From contig NZ_JAFCTX010000017.1 of assembly GCF_049896245.1 (NCBI RefSeq), positions 1 through 64,000 on the forward strand: a stretch of 64,000 nucleotides of DNA, given 5' to 3'. Below the pieces are notes generated by a model. It was not told where the DNA came from. It did no database searches and saw only the letters and a program-made list of their open reading frames with translations. The stretch is from Cypionkella sp049896245. GTDB taxonomy: Bacteria > Pseudomonadota > Alphaproteobacteria > Rhodobacterales > Rhodobacteraceae. How positions within the stretch are numbered: the first letter of the stretch is position 1; every line of letters begins with the position of its first letter. Both the position numbers and the translations under genes were made by a program. Shown one piece after another: positions 6,707 through 15,538 of this stretch.

Positions 6707-8188
6707 GTGGCAGATCGGACAAAAACACTCGCAGATCTGGGCCTGACCGCCCGCGAAACCCGCAACCCGGTACTGCGCGGCATCACGCTGGACAGCCGCG
6801 CGGTGGAAGCTGGCTTTCTGTTCGCCGCGATGCCGGGCCATGCCGCGCATGGTGGCAACTTTATCGCGGCGGCCTTGGCCAAGGGGGCGGTCGCGATTCT
6901 GACCGATGCCGCAGGGGCGCGGCTGGCGGCACAGGCTTTGGCCGCTTCCGATGCCGCGCTGATCGTCGCCGAAGACCCACGCGAGGCGATTGCGCGTGCA
7001 GCAAGCCTGTGGTTTGGCAGTCAGCCCGCCACCATGGTCGCCGTCACTGGCACCAACGGCAAAACGTCGGTGGCGACCTTTGCGCGGCAGATCTGGATGG
7101 CTTTGGGTTATGCCGCGATCAACATTGGCACCACCGGGGTTGAGGGCGCTTGGTCGGCACCATCGGCGCATACCACGCCCGATCCGATCACTTTGCACCG
7201 GATGCTGTCTTTGGCTGCGGCTGAGGGCGTTACCCATGCGGCGATGGAGGCATCCTCGCATGGCCTTGATCAGCGTCGGATGGACGGGGTGCGCCTGAAA
7301 GCGGCGGGGTTTACCAACTTCACCCAAGACCATCTCGACTATCACCACACGTTCGAGGCCTATTTCGCCGCCAAAGCTGCCCTGTTCGACCGCGTGTTGC
7401 CCGAAGATGGCACCGCCGTGATCAACATGAACGACCCCAAGGGCCATGAGGTGGCGCTGATTGCAGTTGCGCGTGGCCAAAGCCTGATCTCGGTCGGCAG
7501 TGGCGAGGGCTGCGATCTGCGCATCCTCGGCCAACGCTTTGACGCCAAGGGCCAAGATGTGCGCTATGAATGGAAGGGCACGCCCTACCAAGTGCGCCTC
7601 AATCTGATCGGCGGCTTTCAGGCCGAGAATGTCGCCTTGGCGGCGGGTCTGGTGATCGAGGTCGGCTCAGCCGCGCGGGATGTGTTCGGCGTGCTGGCGC
7701 AACTGACGGGCGTGCGGGGCCGGATGCAACTGGCAGGCACCCGGCTGAACGGCGCTTCGGTGTTCGTCGATTACGCCCACACCCCAGATGCCCTGCAAAC
7801 CGCGCTGCGCGCGTTGCGTCCGCATGTGATGGGCCGGGTGATCGTGGTGTTCGGCGCGGGCGGCGACCGCGACACCAGCAAGCGCCCGCTGATGGGGGCG
7901 GCGGCCCGCGACAATGCCGACGTGCTTTATGTCACCGATGACAACCCACGTTCCGAAGATCCCGCTTTGATCCGTGCCGCGATCATGGCCGCATGCCCCG
8001 AAGCCAACGAAGTTGGCGACCGTGCCGAGGCGATCCTTCTGGCCGTCGATGCCCTGCAACCCGGTGATGCTTTGCTGGTCGCGGGCAAGGGGCATGAGAG
8101 CGGTCAGGTGATCATGGGCAACATTTACCCGTTTGACGATGTGGAACAGGCCAGCATCGCCGTCGCCGCACTGGATGGATTGCTATGA
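6707..8188 (+). CDS. murE: UDP-MurNAc-tripeptide ligase MurE
   Basis: A 493-residue cytoplasmic Mur ligase that adds the third residue, meso-diaminopimelate in Gram-negatives, to UDP-MurNAc-L-Ala-D-Glu. The ATP loop VAVTGTNGKTSVATFARQ is near residues 110-127, and the C-terminal domain contains TDDNPRSEDP, matching the DNPR(x) meso-DAP recognition motif. The start codon is GTG at 6707 (MADRTKT); an ATG five bases upstream is out of frame. The stop overlaps murF by ATGA. Confidence 0.97.
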   Translation: MADRTKTLADLGLTARETRNPVLRGITLDSRAVEAGFLFAAMPGHAAHGGNFIAAALAKGAVAILTDAAGARLAAQALAASDAALIVAEDPREAIARAASLWFGSQPATMVAVTGTNGKTSVATFARQIWMALGYAAINIGTTGVEGAWSAPSAHTTPDPITLHRMLSLAAAEGVTHAAMEASSHGLDQRRMDGVRLKAAGFTNFTQDHLDYHHTFEAYFAAKAALFDRVLPEDGTAVINMNDPKGHEVALIAVARGQSLISVGSGEGCDLRILGQRFDAKGQDVRYEWKGTPYQVRLNLIGGFQAENVALAAGLVIEVGSAARDVFGVLAQLTGVRGRMQLAGTRLNGASVFVDYAHTPDALQTALRALRPHVMGRVIVVFGAGGDRDTSKRPLMGAAARDNADVLYVTDDNPRSEDPALIRAAIMAACPEANEVGDRAEAILLAVDALQPGDALLVAGKGHESGQVIMGNIYPFDDVEQASIAVAALDGLL

Positions 8189-9630
8189 AATCATCAGCCG
8201 CGCTTTGGACCTCTGCCGATGCCGTCACCGCCACGGGCGGGCGGACGATTGCCAAATGGAAAGCCAGCGGCGTTTCCATCGACACCCGCACCATCCAGCC
8301 CGGCGATCTGTTCGTGGCGCTGAAGGATGTGCGCGACGGGCATGATTTTGTTGCGCAGGCGTTGAAAAAGGGTGCCGCCGCGGCGCTTGTTTCGCATATT
8401 CCCGAAGGCGTCACCGCTGATGCCCCGCTGCTGATCGTGGATGATGTGCTGCAAGCCCTCGAAAAACTCGGCATTTTCGCCCGCGCGCGCACCGGCGCGA
8501 AAGTGGTCGGAGTCACTGGATCAGTCGGCAAAACCTCGACCAAGGAAATGCTGCGCCGCATTCTCGCCGGGCAGGGCAGCGTGCACGCCGCCGAAGCCAG
8601 CTACAACAACCACTGGGGCGTGCCGCTGACCCTGGCCCGGATGCCGCCCGACAGCGATTTCGCGGTGATCGAGATCGGCATGAGCCACCCCGGCGAAATC
8701 GCCCCGCTCGCGCGCATGGCTGATCTTGACATCGCCCTGATCACCATCGTCGCCGCCGCCCATCTGGAAGCCTTCAGCGACCTTGAAGGCATTGCCCACG
8801 AGAAAGCGTCGATTTTCGACGGACTGCGCCCCGGCGGCACCGCGATTTTCCCCGGCGATCAAGGCATCACCCCGATCCTGCAAGCCAAAGCCACCGCAGT
8901 CGGGGCCAAAGCTATCACCTTTGGCAGCAACGCTACCGCCGATTACCACCTCGCCCAAGTCACCCTCTGCGACACCGCCACCATCGTGCAAGCCACCCGC
9001 ATGGGCAGCCCGAGCCTGTTCAAAGTCCTGTCGCCCGGCCGCCATTTCGCGGCCAACGGCCTCGCTGCTTTGGCCGTAGCTGACGCACTTGGGCTTGACC
9101 CGATGATCGCGGCCTCTGACTTGGGTCGCTGGCAACCCCCGGCAGGGCGCGGCACGCGCGAACATATCACCCTTGATATCGTGGAAGAAACCAGCTTCGA
9201 TCTGATTGACGATGCCTTCAACGCCAATCCGACCTCGCTGGCCGCCGCTTTGGATGTGCTGATCGCCGCCACCCCGCAAGACGGCATTGGTCGCGTTGGA
9301 AAGGGCCGTCGCATCGCCATCCTTGGCGATATGCTGGAACTCGGCCCCACCGAAATCGCCCTCCACGAGGCCGTAGCCCAACACCCGCATCTCAACAAAA
9401 TCGACCTGATCCACTGCGTCGGCCCCCGGATGAAATCGCTGTGGCAAAAGCTCCCCCGCGCGCAACGAGGCGAATGGGTGAGCGATGCGCGCGACCTTGC
9501 CGCCCGCCCGCGCAGCCTGATTGATGCTGGGGATATTCTGCTGGTGAAAGGCTCGAAGGGCATAAAAGTCAGCCTGATCGTTGACGCCCTGCGCAAATTG
9601 GGGCACCCAGCGCCCGACACAAAGCAATGA
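8185..9630 (+). CDS. murF: UDP-MurNAc-tripeptide--D-Ala-D-Ala ligase MurF
   Basis: The last cytoplasmic Mur ligase (481 residues) attaches D-Ala-D-Ala to UDP-MurNAc-tripeptide. The ATP loop VGVTGSVGKTSTKEML lies near residues 109-124. The central motif FAVIEIGMSHPGEIAPL and DDAFNANPTSLAAAL in the linker and C-terminal part are diagnostic of MurF. It overlaps murE by four bases and is followed by a 70-base spacer before mraY that contains a duplicated ribosome-binding site. Confidence 0.97.
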   Translation: MKSSAALWTSADAVTATGGRTIAKWKASGVSIDTRTIQPGDLFVALKDVRDGHDFVAQALKKGAAAALVSHIPEGVTADAPLLIVDDVLQALEKLGIFARARTGAKVVGVTGSVGKTSTKEMLRRILAGQGSVHAAEASYNNHWGVPLTLARMPPDSDFAVIEIGMSHPGEIAPLARMADLDIALITIVAAAHLEAFSDLEGIAHEKASIFDGLRPGGTAIFPGDQGITPILQAKATAVGAKAITFGSNATADYHLAQVTLCDTATIVQATRMGSPSLFKVLSPGRHFAANGLAALAVADALGLDPMIAASDLGRWQPPAGRGTREHITLDIVEETSFDLIDDAFNANPTSLAAALDVLIAATPQDGIGRVGKGRRIAILGDMLELGPTEIALHEAVAQHPHLNKIDLIHCVGPRMKSLWQKLPRAQRGEWVSDARDLAARPRSLIDAGDILLVKGSKGIKVSLIVDALRKLGHPAPDTKQ

Positions 9631-9674
9631 GGCGCGGGATCATGCCGTCCCACAGCGCAACACGGAGAAGCGTA

Positions 9675-9701
9675 ATGCTCTCGCAACAAGGAGAAGCGTA
9701 A
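9675..9701 (+). CDS. Eight-codon leader ORF coupled to mraY
   Basis: The 16-base block ggagaagcgtaatgct occurs twice, at 9664-9679 and 9690-9705. The first copy supplies its own Shine-Dalgarno and an ATG at 9675 that opens the frame MLSQQGEA. Its TAA (9699-9701) overlaps the mraY ATG (9701) as TAATG. Such a stop-start overlap can couple translation. There is no homology evidence, and it could be a chance product of the duplication. Confidence 0.35.
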   Translation: MLSQQGEA

Positions 9702-10783
9702 TGCTATACTGGCTCACCGAGTTTTCGGATGGCGGCGACGTCTTCAACTTGTTCCGCTACATCACCTTCCGCGCCGGTTGCGCCTTTGCCACCGCCCTCA
9801 TCTTCGGCTTCATCTTTGGGCGGCCCTTGATCGACCTTCTGCGCCGCAAACAAGGCAAGGGCCAACCGATCCGCGATGATGGGCCGCAAAGCCATTTCAT
9901 CAAGGCGGGCACCCCCACCATGGGCGGCCTTCTGATCCTGTCGGCGCTGATGGTGTCCACCCTGATGTGGGCGCGCCTTGACAATCCCTATGTCTGGATC
10001 GTGGTGCTGGTGACGCTGGCCTTCGGGCTGATCGGTTTCGCCGATGACTATGCCAAAGTCACCAAGCAAAACACCAAGGGCGTCTCGGGCCGGGTGCGGA
10101 TGATTGCGGGCCTTGCCATCGCCGCGATGGCCACTTATGCGGCGTCCAGCTTCCATCCGCCTGCGCTTACCAACCAGCTGGCGCTGCCATTCTTCAAAAA
10201 CGTGTTGCTGGATTTCGGCATGTTCTTCATCCCCTTCGGCATGATCGTCATCGTCGGGGCCGCCAATGCGGTGAACCTGACCGATGGGCTGGACGGCCTT
10301 GCCATCATGCCGGTGATGATCGCAGGTGGCACCTTGGGGGTGATCAGCTACATCGTCGGCAACTATAATTTCGCGGAATATCTTGGCGTGCATTTCGTTC
10401 CGGGCACCGGCGAACTGCTGGTTTTTGCAGCCGCTTTGTTCGGGGGCGGCCTTGGCTTTCTGTGGTACAACGCCCCTCCGGCTGCGGTGTTCATGGGCGA
10501 TACCGGAAGCCTCGCCTTGGGCGGCGCGCTTGGTGCGATCGCCGTCTGCACCAAACACGAAATCGTCCTCGCCATCGTGGGCGGCCTGTTCGTGGTCGAG
10601 GCCCTGAGCGTCATCATCCAGGTGCTCTACTTCAAACGCACCGGCAAACGCGTGTTCCTGATGGCCCCGATCCACCACCATTTTGAGAAAAAAGGGTGGG
10701 CCGAGCCGCAAATCGTCATCCGGTTCTGGATCATCAGCCTGATCCTCGCGATGATTGGTCTCGCGACGCTGAAGGTGCGGTGA
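9701..10783 (+). CDS. mraY: Phospho-N-acetylmuramoyl-pentapeptide transferase MraY
   Basis: This 360-residue polytopic membrane enzyme transfers phospho-MurNAc-pentapeptide to undecaprenyl phosphate to make lipid I. Family motifs visible are DDGPQSHFIKAGTPTMGG near residues 52-69, FADDYAKVTKQNTKG (catalytic Asp pair), NAVNLTDGLDGLA, and MAPIHHHFEKKGW near 320. Start MLYWLTEF at 9701 follows GGAG at 9690. Upstream in-frame residues have no family similarity. A palindromic terminator element follows. Confidence 0.97.
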   Translation: MLYWLTEFSDGGDVFNLFRYITFRAGCAFATALIFGFIFGRPLIDLLRRKQGKGQPIRDDGPQSHFIKAGTPTMGGLLILSALMVSTLMWARLDNPYVWIVVLVTLAFGLIGFADDYAKVTKQNTKGVSGRVRMIAGLAIAAMATYAASSFHPPALTNQLALPFFKNVLLDFGMFFIPFGMIVIVGAANAVNLTDGLDGLAIMPVMIAGGTLGVISYIVGNYNFAEYLGVHFVPGTGELLVFAAALFGGGLGFLWYNAPPAAVFMGDTGSLALGGALGAIAVCTKHEIVLAIVGGLFVVEALSVIIQVLYFKRTGKRVFLMAPIHHHFEKKGWAEPQIVIRFWIISLILAMIGLATLKVR

Positions 10784-10914
10784 CGTGCAGAATAATGCCC
10801 GGAGCAAACTGCACCGGGCATCTGTTTGGCTCAAATAAGATAAAAATTTGCGTCCCGCGACCTGCGGCCTCGCCCCTTCGAGTCTTGGCCGGTGATGGGG
10901 TTTCATACTGGTAA

Positions 10915-10972
10915 AAATACTCCCGCCGGAGGCTTCCGTTGCTGATGTAGGGAGCCTCCGGCGGGGATATTT
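10915..10972. terminator. Palindromic repeat/bidirectional terminator, copy 1
   Basis: AAATACTCCCGCCGGAGGCT at 10915-10934 pairs with AGCCTCCGGCGGGGATATTT at 10953-10972 across an 18-base loop. The A-rich and T-rich flanks make it a terminator in both directions, fitting its place between convergent mraY and the outer-membrane protein gene. Three more copies occur in the window. Confidence 0.85.
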
Positions 10973-11005
10973 AGAAAACAGATGAAATGCGCCGCGCGCG
11001 CAAGC

Positions 11006-11704
11006 TTACGACCCCGGCAGCAGGTTGAACAGGCTGCGGTCGCCAAACATCAGCCCGGAATTTGCGCCAAAGTTATAGGTAGCCCCAATCTTGGCATAGG
11101 TTTCCGAACCAGCATCGGTGTTCAGTGCCCCAAGCTCTGCGAACATTTTCGAGCTTTCGCCCAAGCCGAACGCGCCGCGCAGACCGTAGCGGGTCAGCGA
11201 GGTGCCATCAAACGAGCCGTGATCCAGCGAAGCCCCCACCCCCACGCCATTGCCCATCACCATGCCGCCGCTGACGCCCAGCACCGTGCCGCTGCCACCA
11301 TCATCTTCGGCATGCGCGACATAGCCCTGCACCCCGCCAGTGCCAAAATTCTGCGCCGCCTCAAGCCCGTAAACATCCGTGCGCCCGCCGTTAACCGCAT
11401 CCATGCCGTAGAACAGGCCAAGCGCCGTGCTGTCGCCCAGTTTATAGGTGCCGTGGGTGACAAAATTGGTCGCCGTTTCATCGGCGAAGTTCAGCAGGTT
11501 GACGCCCAGATCCATCTGCATGCCGAATTGCGGCCCAAACGCCAATTCCACCGAGCCGCTGATATTGGTCTTGGCGACCGAGAAATCATCGATAAACCCC
11601 GATTGCGACAGCTTGACTTGGCCCCCCGTCATCTCGGCTTGCGCGGCTGAGCCTGCCAGAACAAGGCTGACCGCGGCGAGGATGTGCTTGTTAAGAACCT
11701 GCAT
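11006..11704 (-). CDS. Outer-membrane beta-barrel (porin-like) protein
   Basis: The product (232 residues) begins with a Sec signal peptide (NKHILAAVSLVLAGSAAQAE, cleavage after AQA). The rest alternates polar and hydrophobic residues in short strands rich in Gly and aromatic residues (VSGGMVMGNGVGVGASLDHG), as expected for an outer-membrane barrel. It is shorter than Rhodobacter general porins (~300), and I do not assign a substrate. Start MQVLNKH at 11704 is chosen because it begins the signal peptide. The gene faces the dcw operon and splits mraY from murD. Confidence 0.6.
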   Translation of the reverse strand: MQVLNKHILAAVSLVLAGSAAQAEMTGGQVKLSQSGFIDDFSVAKTNISGSVELAFGPQFGMQMDLGVNLLNFADETATNFVTHGTYKLGDSTALGLFYGMDAVNGGRTDVYGLEAAQNFGTGGVQGYVAHAEDDGGSGTVLGVSGGMVMGNGVGVGASLDHGSFDGTSLTRYGLRGAFGLGESSKMFAELGALNTDAGSETYAKIGATYNFGANSGLMFGDRSLFNLLPGS

Positions 11705-12020
11705 TATAGTCACTTTCTTATTTTTTGACTGCTTTATGCAGCATAGAGCCGCTGCCCTGCTGTCACCAGCTTTGAGTGGCAAACTCTGTGTGTGGCGCGA
11801 CAGTGTTGCGGTGGAGACTCACTTCACACACGTCTGCCAATCGTAGGGCGGGGTTGACCCCGCTACGCTTGCGCTAAACCCCGACAATCCCTTAATTGAC
11901 CATGCCTAACCCCTTGATAAACCACGCCCCGCCCCGCCTGTCCACGCGTGGACAGATGCCGCCTTGCCCCGCCCCCCCGGCTCGGGGCATTGTAAGGCCC
12001 AGATAAAACCGGAGGCTGCG
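11705..12020. other. Divergent spacer between porin-like gene and murD
   Basis: About 315 bases contain the promoter regions of two divergent genes. The only structured element is a copy of the TAGGGCGGGGTTGACCCCGC repeat at 11845-11865. GGAGG at 12011-12015 is the murD ribosome-binding site. I could not identify a convincing sigma-70 promoter. Confidence 0.4.
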
Positions 12021-13421
12021 ATGATTCCCGTAAAAGGCTATGAGGGCCAAAAAGTGGCCGTGCTGGGTCTGGGTCGCTCTGGCACAGCCACCGCTCGCGC
12101 CCTGATTGCGGGTGGGGCCGAGGCGCTGCTGTGGGACGACAGCCCCGAGGCGCGTCAGAAGGCCGAAGCCGAGGGTTTCACCTGCACCGACCTGACCCGC
12201 GCCGGGGCGTTTGACGGTGTCGTGACCCTGATCACCTCGCCCGGTATCCCGCATCTCTATCCCAGCCCGAACAAAGTGATCGCGCGGGCCTTGGAGGCCG
12301 GGGTGCCGCTGGACAACGATATCGGCCTGTTCTTCCGCAGCTTTGCCGGGCCCGAATGGGACGACTTCGACCTCACCCCCCGGGTGATCTGCGTGACCGG
12401 ATCGAACGGAAAATCGACGACCACGGCATTGATCCATCATATCCTTGAGGTGGCCGGACGGGCGACCCAGATGGCGGGCAATATCGGTCGCGGCGTTTTG
12501 GATATGGAACCGGCCCAGGATGGTGAGGTGGTGGTGCTGGAGTTGTCCAGCTATCAAACCGACCTCGCCCGCAGCCTGACCCCGGATGTGGCGGTATTCA
12601 CCAATCTCTCGCCGGATCATCTGGATCGTCACGCCGGGATGGGCGGCTATTTTGCGGCGAAGCGGCGGCTGTTTGCCGAAGGTGGACCGGATCGGGCGGT
12701 GATCGGGGTGGATGAGGTCGAGGGGAGGTTTTTGGCCAATCAGATGGCGGAAGGACCGCAGGATGATCGGGTGATCCGGATATCCTCGGGGCAGAAGCTG
12801 GAGGGCTTTGGCTGGGCGGTGTTCGCCCGCAAAGGGTTCCTCGCGGAATGGCGGCGGGGCAAGCAGGTGGCCTCGGTCGATCTGCGCGAAGTGGCCGGGC
12901 TGCCGGGGGCGCATAATCATCAGAATGCCTGCGCGGCTTATGCGGCCTGTCGGTCGCTCGGGATCGGGCCGAAGCTGATTGAGACCGCGTTTCATTCCTT
13001 TGCCGGGCTGCCGCATCGCAGTCAGCTTGTTGGGGAAAAGGCTGGCGTGCGGTTTATCAATGACAGCAAGGCCACCAATGTCGATGCGGCGGGCAAGGCG
13101 TTGCAGGCGTTCGCGAAGATCCGCTGGATTGCCGGGGGGATGGGCAAGGAAGGTGGCATTGCGGGGCTTGTGCCGCATTTGGGATCGGTGGTGAAGGCTT
13201 ACCTGATCGGCCATTCGGCGCGGGAGTTTGCGCTGGAATTGGGCGACACCCCGTATGAGATTTGTGAGACGATGGCGCGGGCGGTCAGCCGGGCTGCTGA
13301 GGAGGCTGTGGCGGGGGAGGTGGTGTTGCTGGCCCCGGCGGCGGCCTCGTTTGATCAGTATCCGAATTTTGAGGTGCGGGGCGATGATTTTACCGCGCGG
13401 GTGAAGGCTTTGCTGGGGTGA
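12021..13421 (+). CDS. murD: UDP-MurNAc-L-alanine--D-glutamate ligase MurD
   Basis: A 466-residue cytoplasmic Mur ligase that adds D-glutamate. VAVLGLGRSGTATARAL near residue 15 is the UDP-binding Rossmann start, VICVTGSNGKSTTTALIHH near 125 the ATP loop, and NDSKATNVDAAGKAL near 350 the C-terminal substrate motif of MurD. The start at 12021 follows GGAGG by five bases. It is the last dcw gene in the window: ftsW, murG and murC, expected next in related genomes, are absent, and the following gene is convergent. Confidence 0.96.
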   Translation: MIPVKGYEGQKVAVLGLGRSGTATARALIAGGAEALLWDDSPEARQKAEAEGFTCTDLTRAGAFDGVVTLITSPGIPHLYPSPNKVIARALEAGVPLDNDIGLFFRSFAGPEWDDFDLTPRVICVTGSNGKSTTTALIHHILEVAGRATQMAGNIGRGVLDMEPAQDGEVVVLELSSYQTDLARSLTPDVAVFTNLSPDHLDRHAGMGGYFAAKRRLFAEGGPDRAVIGVDEVEGRFLANQMAEGPQDDRVIRISSGQKLEGFGWAVFARKGFLAEWRRGKQVASVDLREVAGLPGAHNHQNACAAYAACRSLGIGPKLIETAFHSFAGLPHRSQLVGEKAGVRFINDSKATNVDAAGKALQAFAKIRWIAGGMGKEGGIAGLVPHLGSVVKAYLIGHSAREFALELGDTPYEICETMARAVSRAAEEAVAGEVVLLAPAAASFDQYPNFEVRGDDFTARVKALLG

Positions 13422-13486
13422 GTGGGGGTGGTCCCAACTCGGGACCATTTTTATATGTGTGTTTTCAATATCTTGATCTCATCACT

Positions 13487-13501
13487 TTAAGGAAATCTTA
13501 A
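13487..13501. promoter_or_regulatory. CtrA-type box TTAA-N7-TTAA
   Basis: TTAA at 13487-13490 and TTAA at 13498-13501 are separated by seven bases and followed by CC, a full match to the alphaproteobacterial CtrA consensus TTAAN7TTAAC. It lies between convergent genes, so no obvious target start codon follows it. Confidence 0.4.
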
Positions 13502-13526
13502 CCTGTCTGCCGATTTGCTCTTTTTG

Positions 13527-13584
13527 AAATACTCCCGCCGGAGGCTTCAGGTGCCGACCGGAGGTGCCTCCGGCGGGGATATTT
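13527..13584. terminator. Palindromic repeat/bidirectional terminator, copy 2
   Basis: AAATACTCCCGCCGGAGGC at 13527-13545 pairs with GCCTCCGGCGGGGATATTT at 13566-13584. It sits between convergent murD and the NUDIX gene, where a two-way terminator is expected. Confidence 0.85.
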
Positions 13585-13632
13585 GAGCAGAGAGGATGAC
13601 CTGAGGGGCTGGTTTTGGGCGCTGCGGTTTGC

Positions 13633-14247
13633 TTACAGCCTGCGAAACGTTGGCACCGGGCCGGAGTTGTCGAAGAAAGGCACGCCGGGTTGGGAGTGGC
13701 CGTTCAGCAGGGCTGCGACTTCGGCGAGCACGACTTCGGTGATGAAGGGCAGATCGAGCGCGCGGGCTGCCGAAAGGCCGATCCAGTGCAGGTGCGTGAG
13801 CTCGGTCAGGGTGTCGGAGAAGGTCTCGGTGTCGCCTGCAACGCCTGCGGCGGAGGTGAGGAAGAAGCGGGCATCAAAGCGGCGCGGGCGGCCCGGCGGG
13901 GTGATGGCGCGGAACGTGAAGCGCAAGGCACCGGGGGTGGGATCGGGCAGGGAAAGCCCGGTCTCTTCGGTCAACTCTCGCAGGGCGGCGCTGGCGAGTG
14001 TGCCGGGGCTGGGCGCATCGGGGGGGCAGTTCAGTGTCAGACGGTGGGCGCAATCGGCGGTCAGGCCGGGCAGGGCGTGGGTGGCATCTTCGGCATCGAC
14101 GCCGCCACCGGGGAAGACGTATTTTGACGGCATGAAAGCGGCGGCGTGGCCGCGCTGGCCCATCAGCACCTCAAACCCGCTGCCCGCAGGCCGCCACAGC
14201 ACGAGGGTGGCGGCGGGGCGGATTGTCTCGGCGGCAGCGTTGCTCAC
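13633..14247 (-). CDS. NUDIX hydrolase
   Basis: A 204-residue hydrolase of a nucleoside-diphosphate-linked substrate. The NUDIX box reads GTLASAALRELTEETGL, with the REL-TEE core intact, preceded by KYVFPGGGVD. GTG at 14247 (VSNAAAETIRPAATL) is chosen because it overlaps the stop of the upstream DUF983 gene as GTGA, and further upstream residues look unrelated. The insertion between PGGG and the NUDIX box resembles the CoA-diphosphatase/RppH-like NUDT7/NUDT19 type, but the substrate is not assigned. Confidence 0.88.
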   Translation of the reverse strand: MSNAAAETIRPAATLVLWRPAGSGFEVLMGQRGHAAAFMPSKYVFPGGGVDAEDATHALPGLTADCAHRLTLNCPPDAPSPGTLASAALRELTEETGLSLPDPTPGALRFTFRAITPPGRPRRFDARFFLTSAAGVAGDTETFSDTLTELTHLHWIGLSAARALDLPFITEVVLAEVAALLNGHSQPGVPFFDNSGPVPTFRRL

Positions 14248-14675
14248 AACTGCTCGACTGTGACCGGGGTGGTGCGGCCAAAGCCGTGCATCCGTTTGGC
14301 CCATTGCAGCCCGACCATAGCGCCTTTCAGGCGCGGTAGCAGGTAGAGCGACAGCGCCACGGTGCCGATGGAGAACAGGGTGATCAAGGTGGCGGGCTCG
14401 GGGCGGTATTTTACGAACACGAACATCAACAGCGGTGCCATCAGATGGCCGACAATCAGGATGGTAAGGTAGGCCGGGCCATCATCGGCGCGCTGCGCGG
14501 TGAAATCTTCGGAACACACCGGGCAGCTTTCGCGCACCTTGAGATAGCCTTTCAGCAGCGGGCCTGCGCCGCAATTCGGGCAACGCCGCGCCCAGCCCCG
14601 GCGCAGGGCGGGCCAGGCCGGACGCTCGGCGAAGGCATCGTGGTCATGTACAGCGTGCAGGGCGGCGTCGGTCAT
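14244..14675 (-). CDS. DUF983 membrane protein
   Basis: This 143-residue protein has two CxxC pairs near the N-terminus (CPNCG and CPVCS, a probable zinc knuckle), followed by two transmembrane helices (TILIVGHLMAPLLMFVFV and ITLFSIGTVALSLYLL). That layout is DUF983, a family found beside cox genes and elsewhere in alphaproteobacteria, with no established function. It overlaps the NUDIX start by four bases, so the two are co-transcribed. Confidence 0.85.
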   Translation of the reverse strand: MTDAALHAVHDHDAFAERPAWPALRRGWARRCPNCGAGPLLKGYLKVRESCPVCSEDFTAQRADDGPAYLTILIVGHLMAPLLMFVFVKYRPEPATLITLFSIGTVALSLYLLPRLKGAMVGLQWAKRMHGFGRTTPVTVEQL

Positions 14676-14873
14676 CGGAAAATCCTGAATGCGAGATGCA
14701 TGGCTTAACCGATGTGGGGACGAAAGTTGAGTGCTTACACGGGGGGGCGGTGCTTTGTCGCAAGCGGGGTTGAAAAAAATCCAAGCGGGCTGTGCGACGG
14801 AAACCGAAAGCTGCGGCGTTTATCTGGGTATGAACGCCATGGCAGAGGCTGCGGCGAGCTTGAGGAGAACAGC

Positions 14874-15491
14874 ATGCTTAACAGCACACCGGGTATAAAC
14901 AGCAAACTGGCGCGCTACCGCACACTGGCGGGCAATCCGAAATTGGCAGGGTCAGCCTTGATTCTGGCGGCGGCTTTGATGGGCGCTGCGGCCTATGCGC
15001 AGGATGCCACGCCACCCAAACCGCCGCATGGCGAGTTTGATTTCGCCACCTTGGATGCCGACAAAGACGGCAAAGTGACCAAGGCCGAGGTCGAGGCGTT
15101 GCGCGCGGCCAGGGTCAAGGCGATGGATGCCAATGCCGATGGCAAAATCTCGGCGGATGAGCTGGCGGCTCCTCGGATTGCAGCCGCGGGTGATCGGATC
15201 AAGGCGCGCTCGGCTGAGAGGGTGAAGAAGATGGATTCGGATGGCGACGGGCTGTTGAGCGCGGCTGAGATGGCGGCGCGTCCGGGGCCGGAGATGCTGT
15301 TTGATCGGATCGACGCCAATGCGGATGGGGCGGTCACTCAAGATGAGGTCGATGCCGCGCGCAAGGCGATGCATGAGAAGCATGGCAAGGGTCACGGTAA
15401 GCACGGCAAAGATGGGCACGGCAAGCATCGTCCTGCGATGGAGGATGATATGATGGGCGGGCCGGATGGTGGCGATGATCCGGCGAACTGA
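14874..15491 (+). CDS. Secreted EF-hand calcium-binding protein
   Basis: The product (205 residues) has a signal peptide (SALILAAALMGAAAYAQDA) after a 20-residue basic N-region. Four EF-hand loops follow: DADKDGKVTKAE, DANADGKISADE, DSDGDGLLSAAE and DANADGAVTQDE, each with Asp/Asn at 1, 3, 5 and Glu at 12. The tail is His/Lys/Gly rich (KHGKGHGKHGKDGHGK) and could bind metal. TTGAGGAG precedes the ATG. It lies upstream of an ECF sigma factor gene in the same direction and probably acts in the periplasm. Confidence 0.85.
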   Translation: MLNSTPGINSKLARYRTLAGNPKLAGSALILAAALMGAAAYAQDATPPKPPHGEFDFATLDADKDGKVTKAEVEALRAARVKAMDANADGKISADELAAPRIAAAGDRIKARSAERVKKMDSDGDGLLSAAEMAARPGPEMLFDRIDANADGAVTQDEVDAARKAMHEKHGKGHGKHGKDGHGKHRPAMEDDMMGGPDGGDDPAN

Positions 15492-15538
15492 TCACGGCTT
15501 GATCTGACTGCTGATCTGGGTCGGGGTCGATGAGCCCC

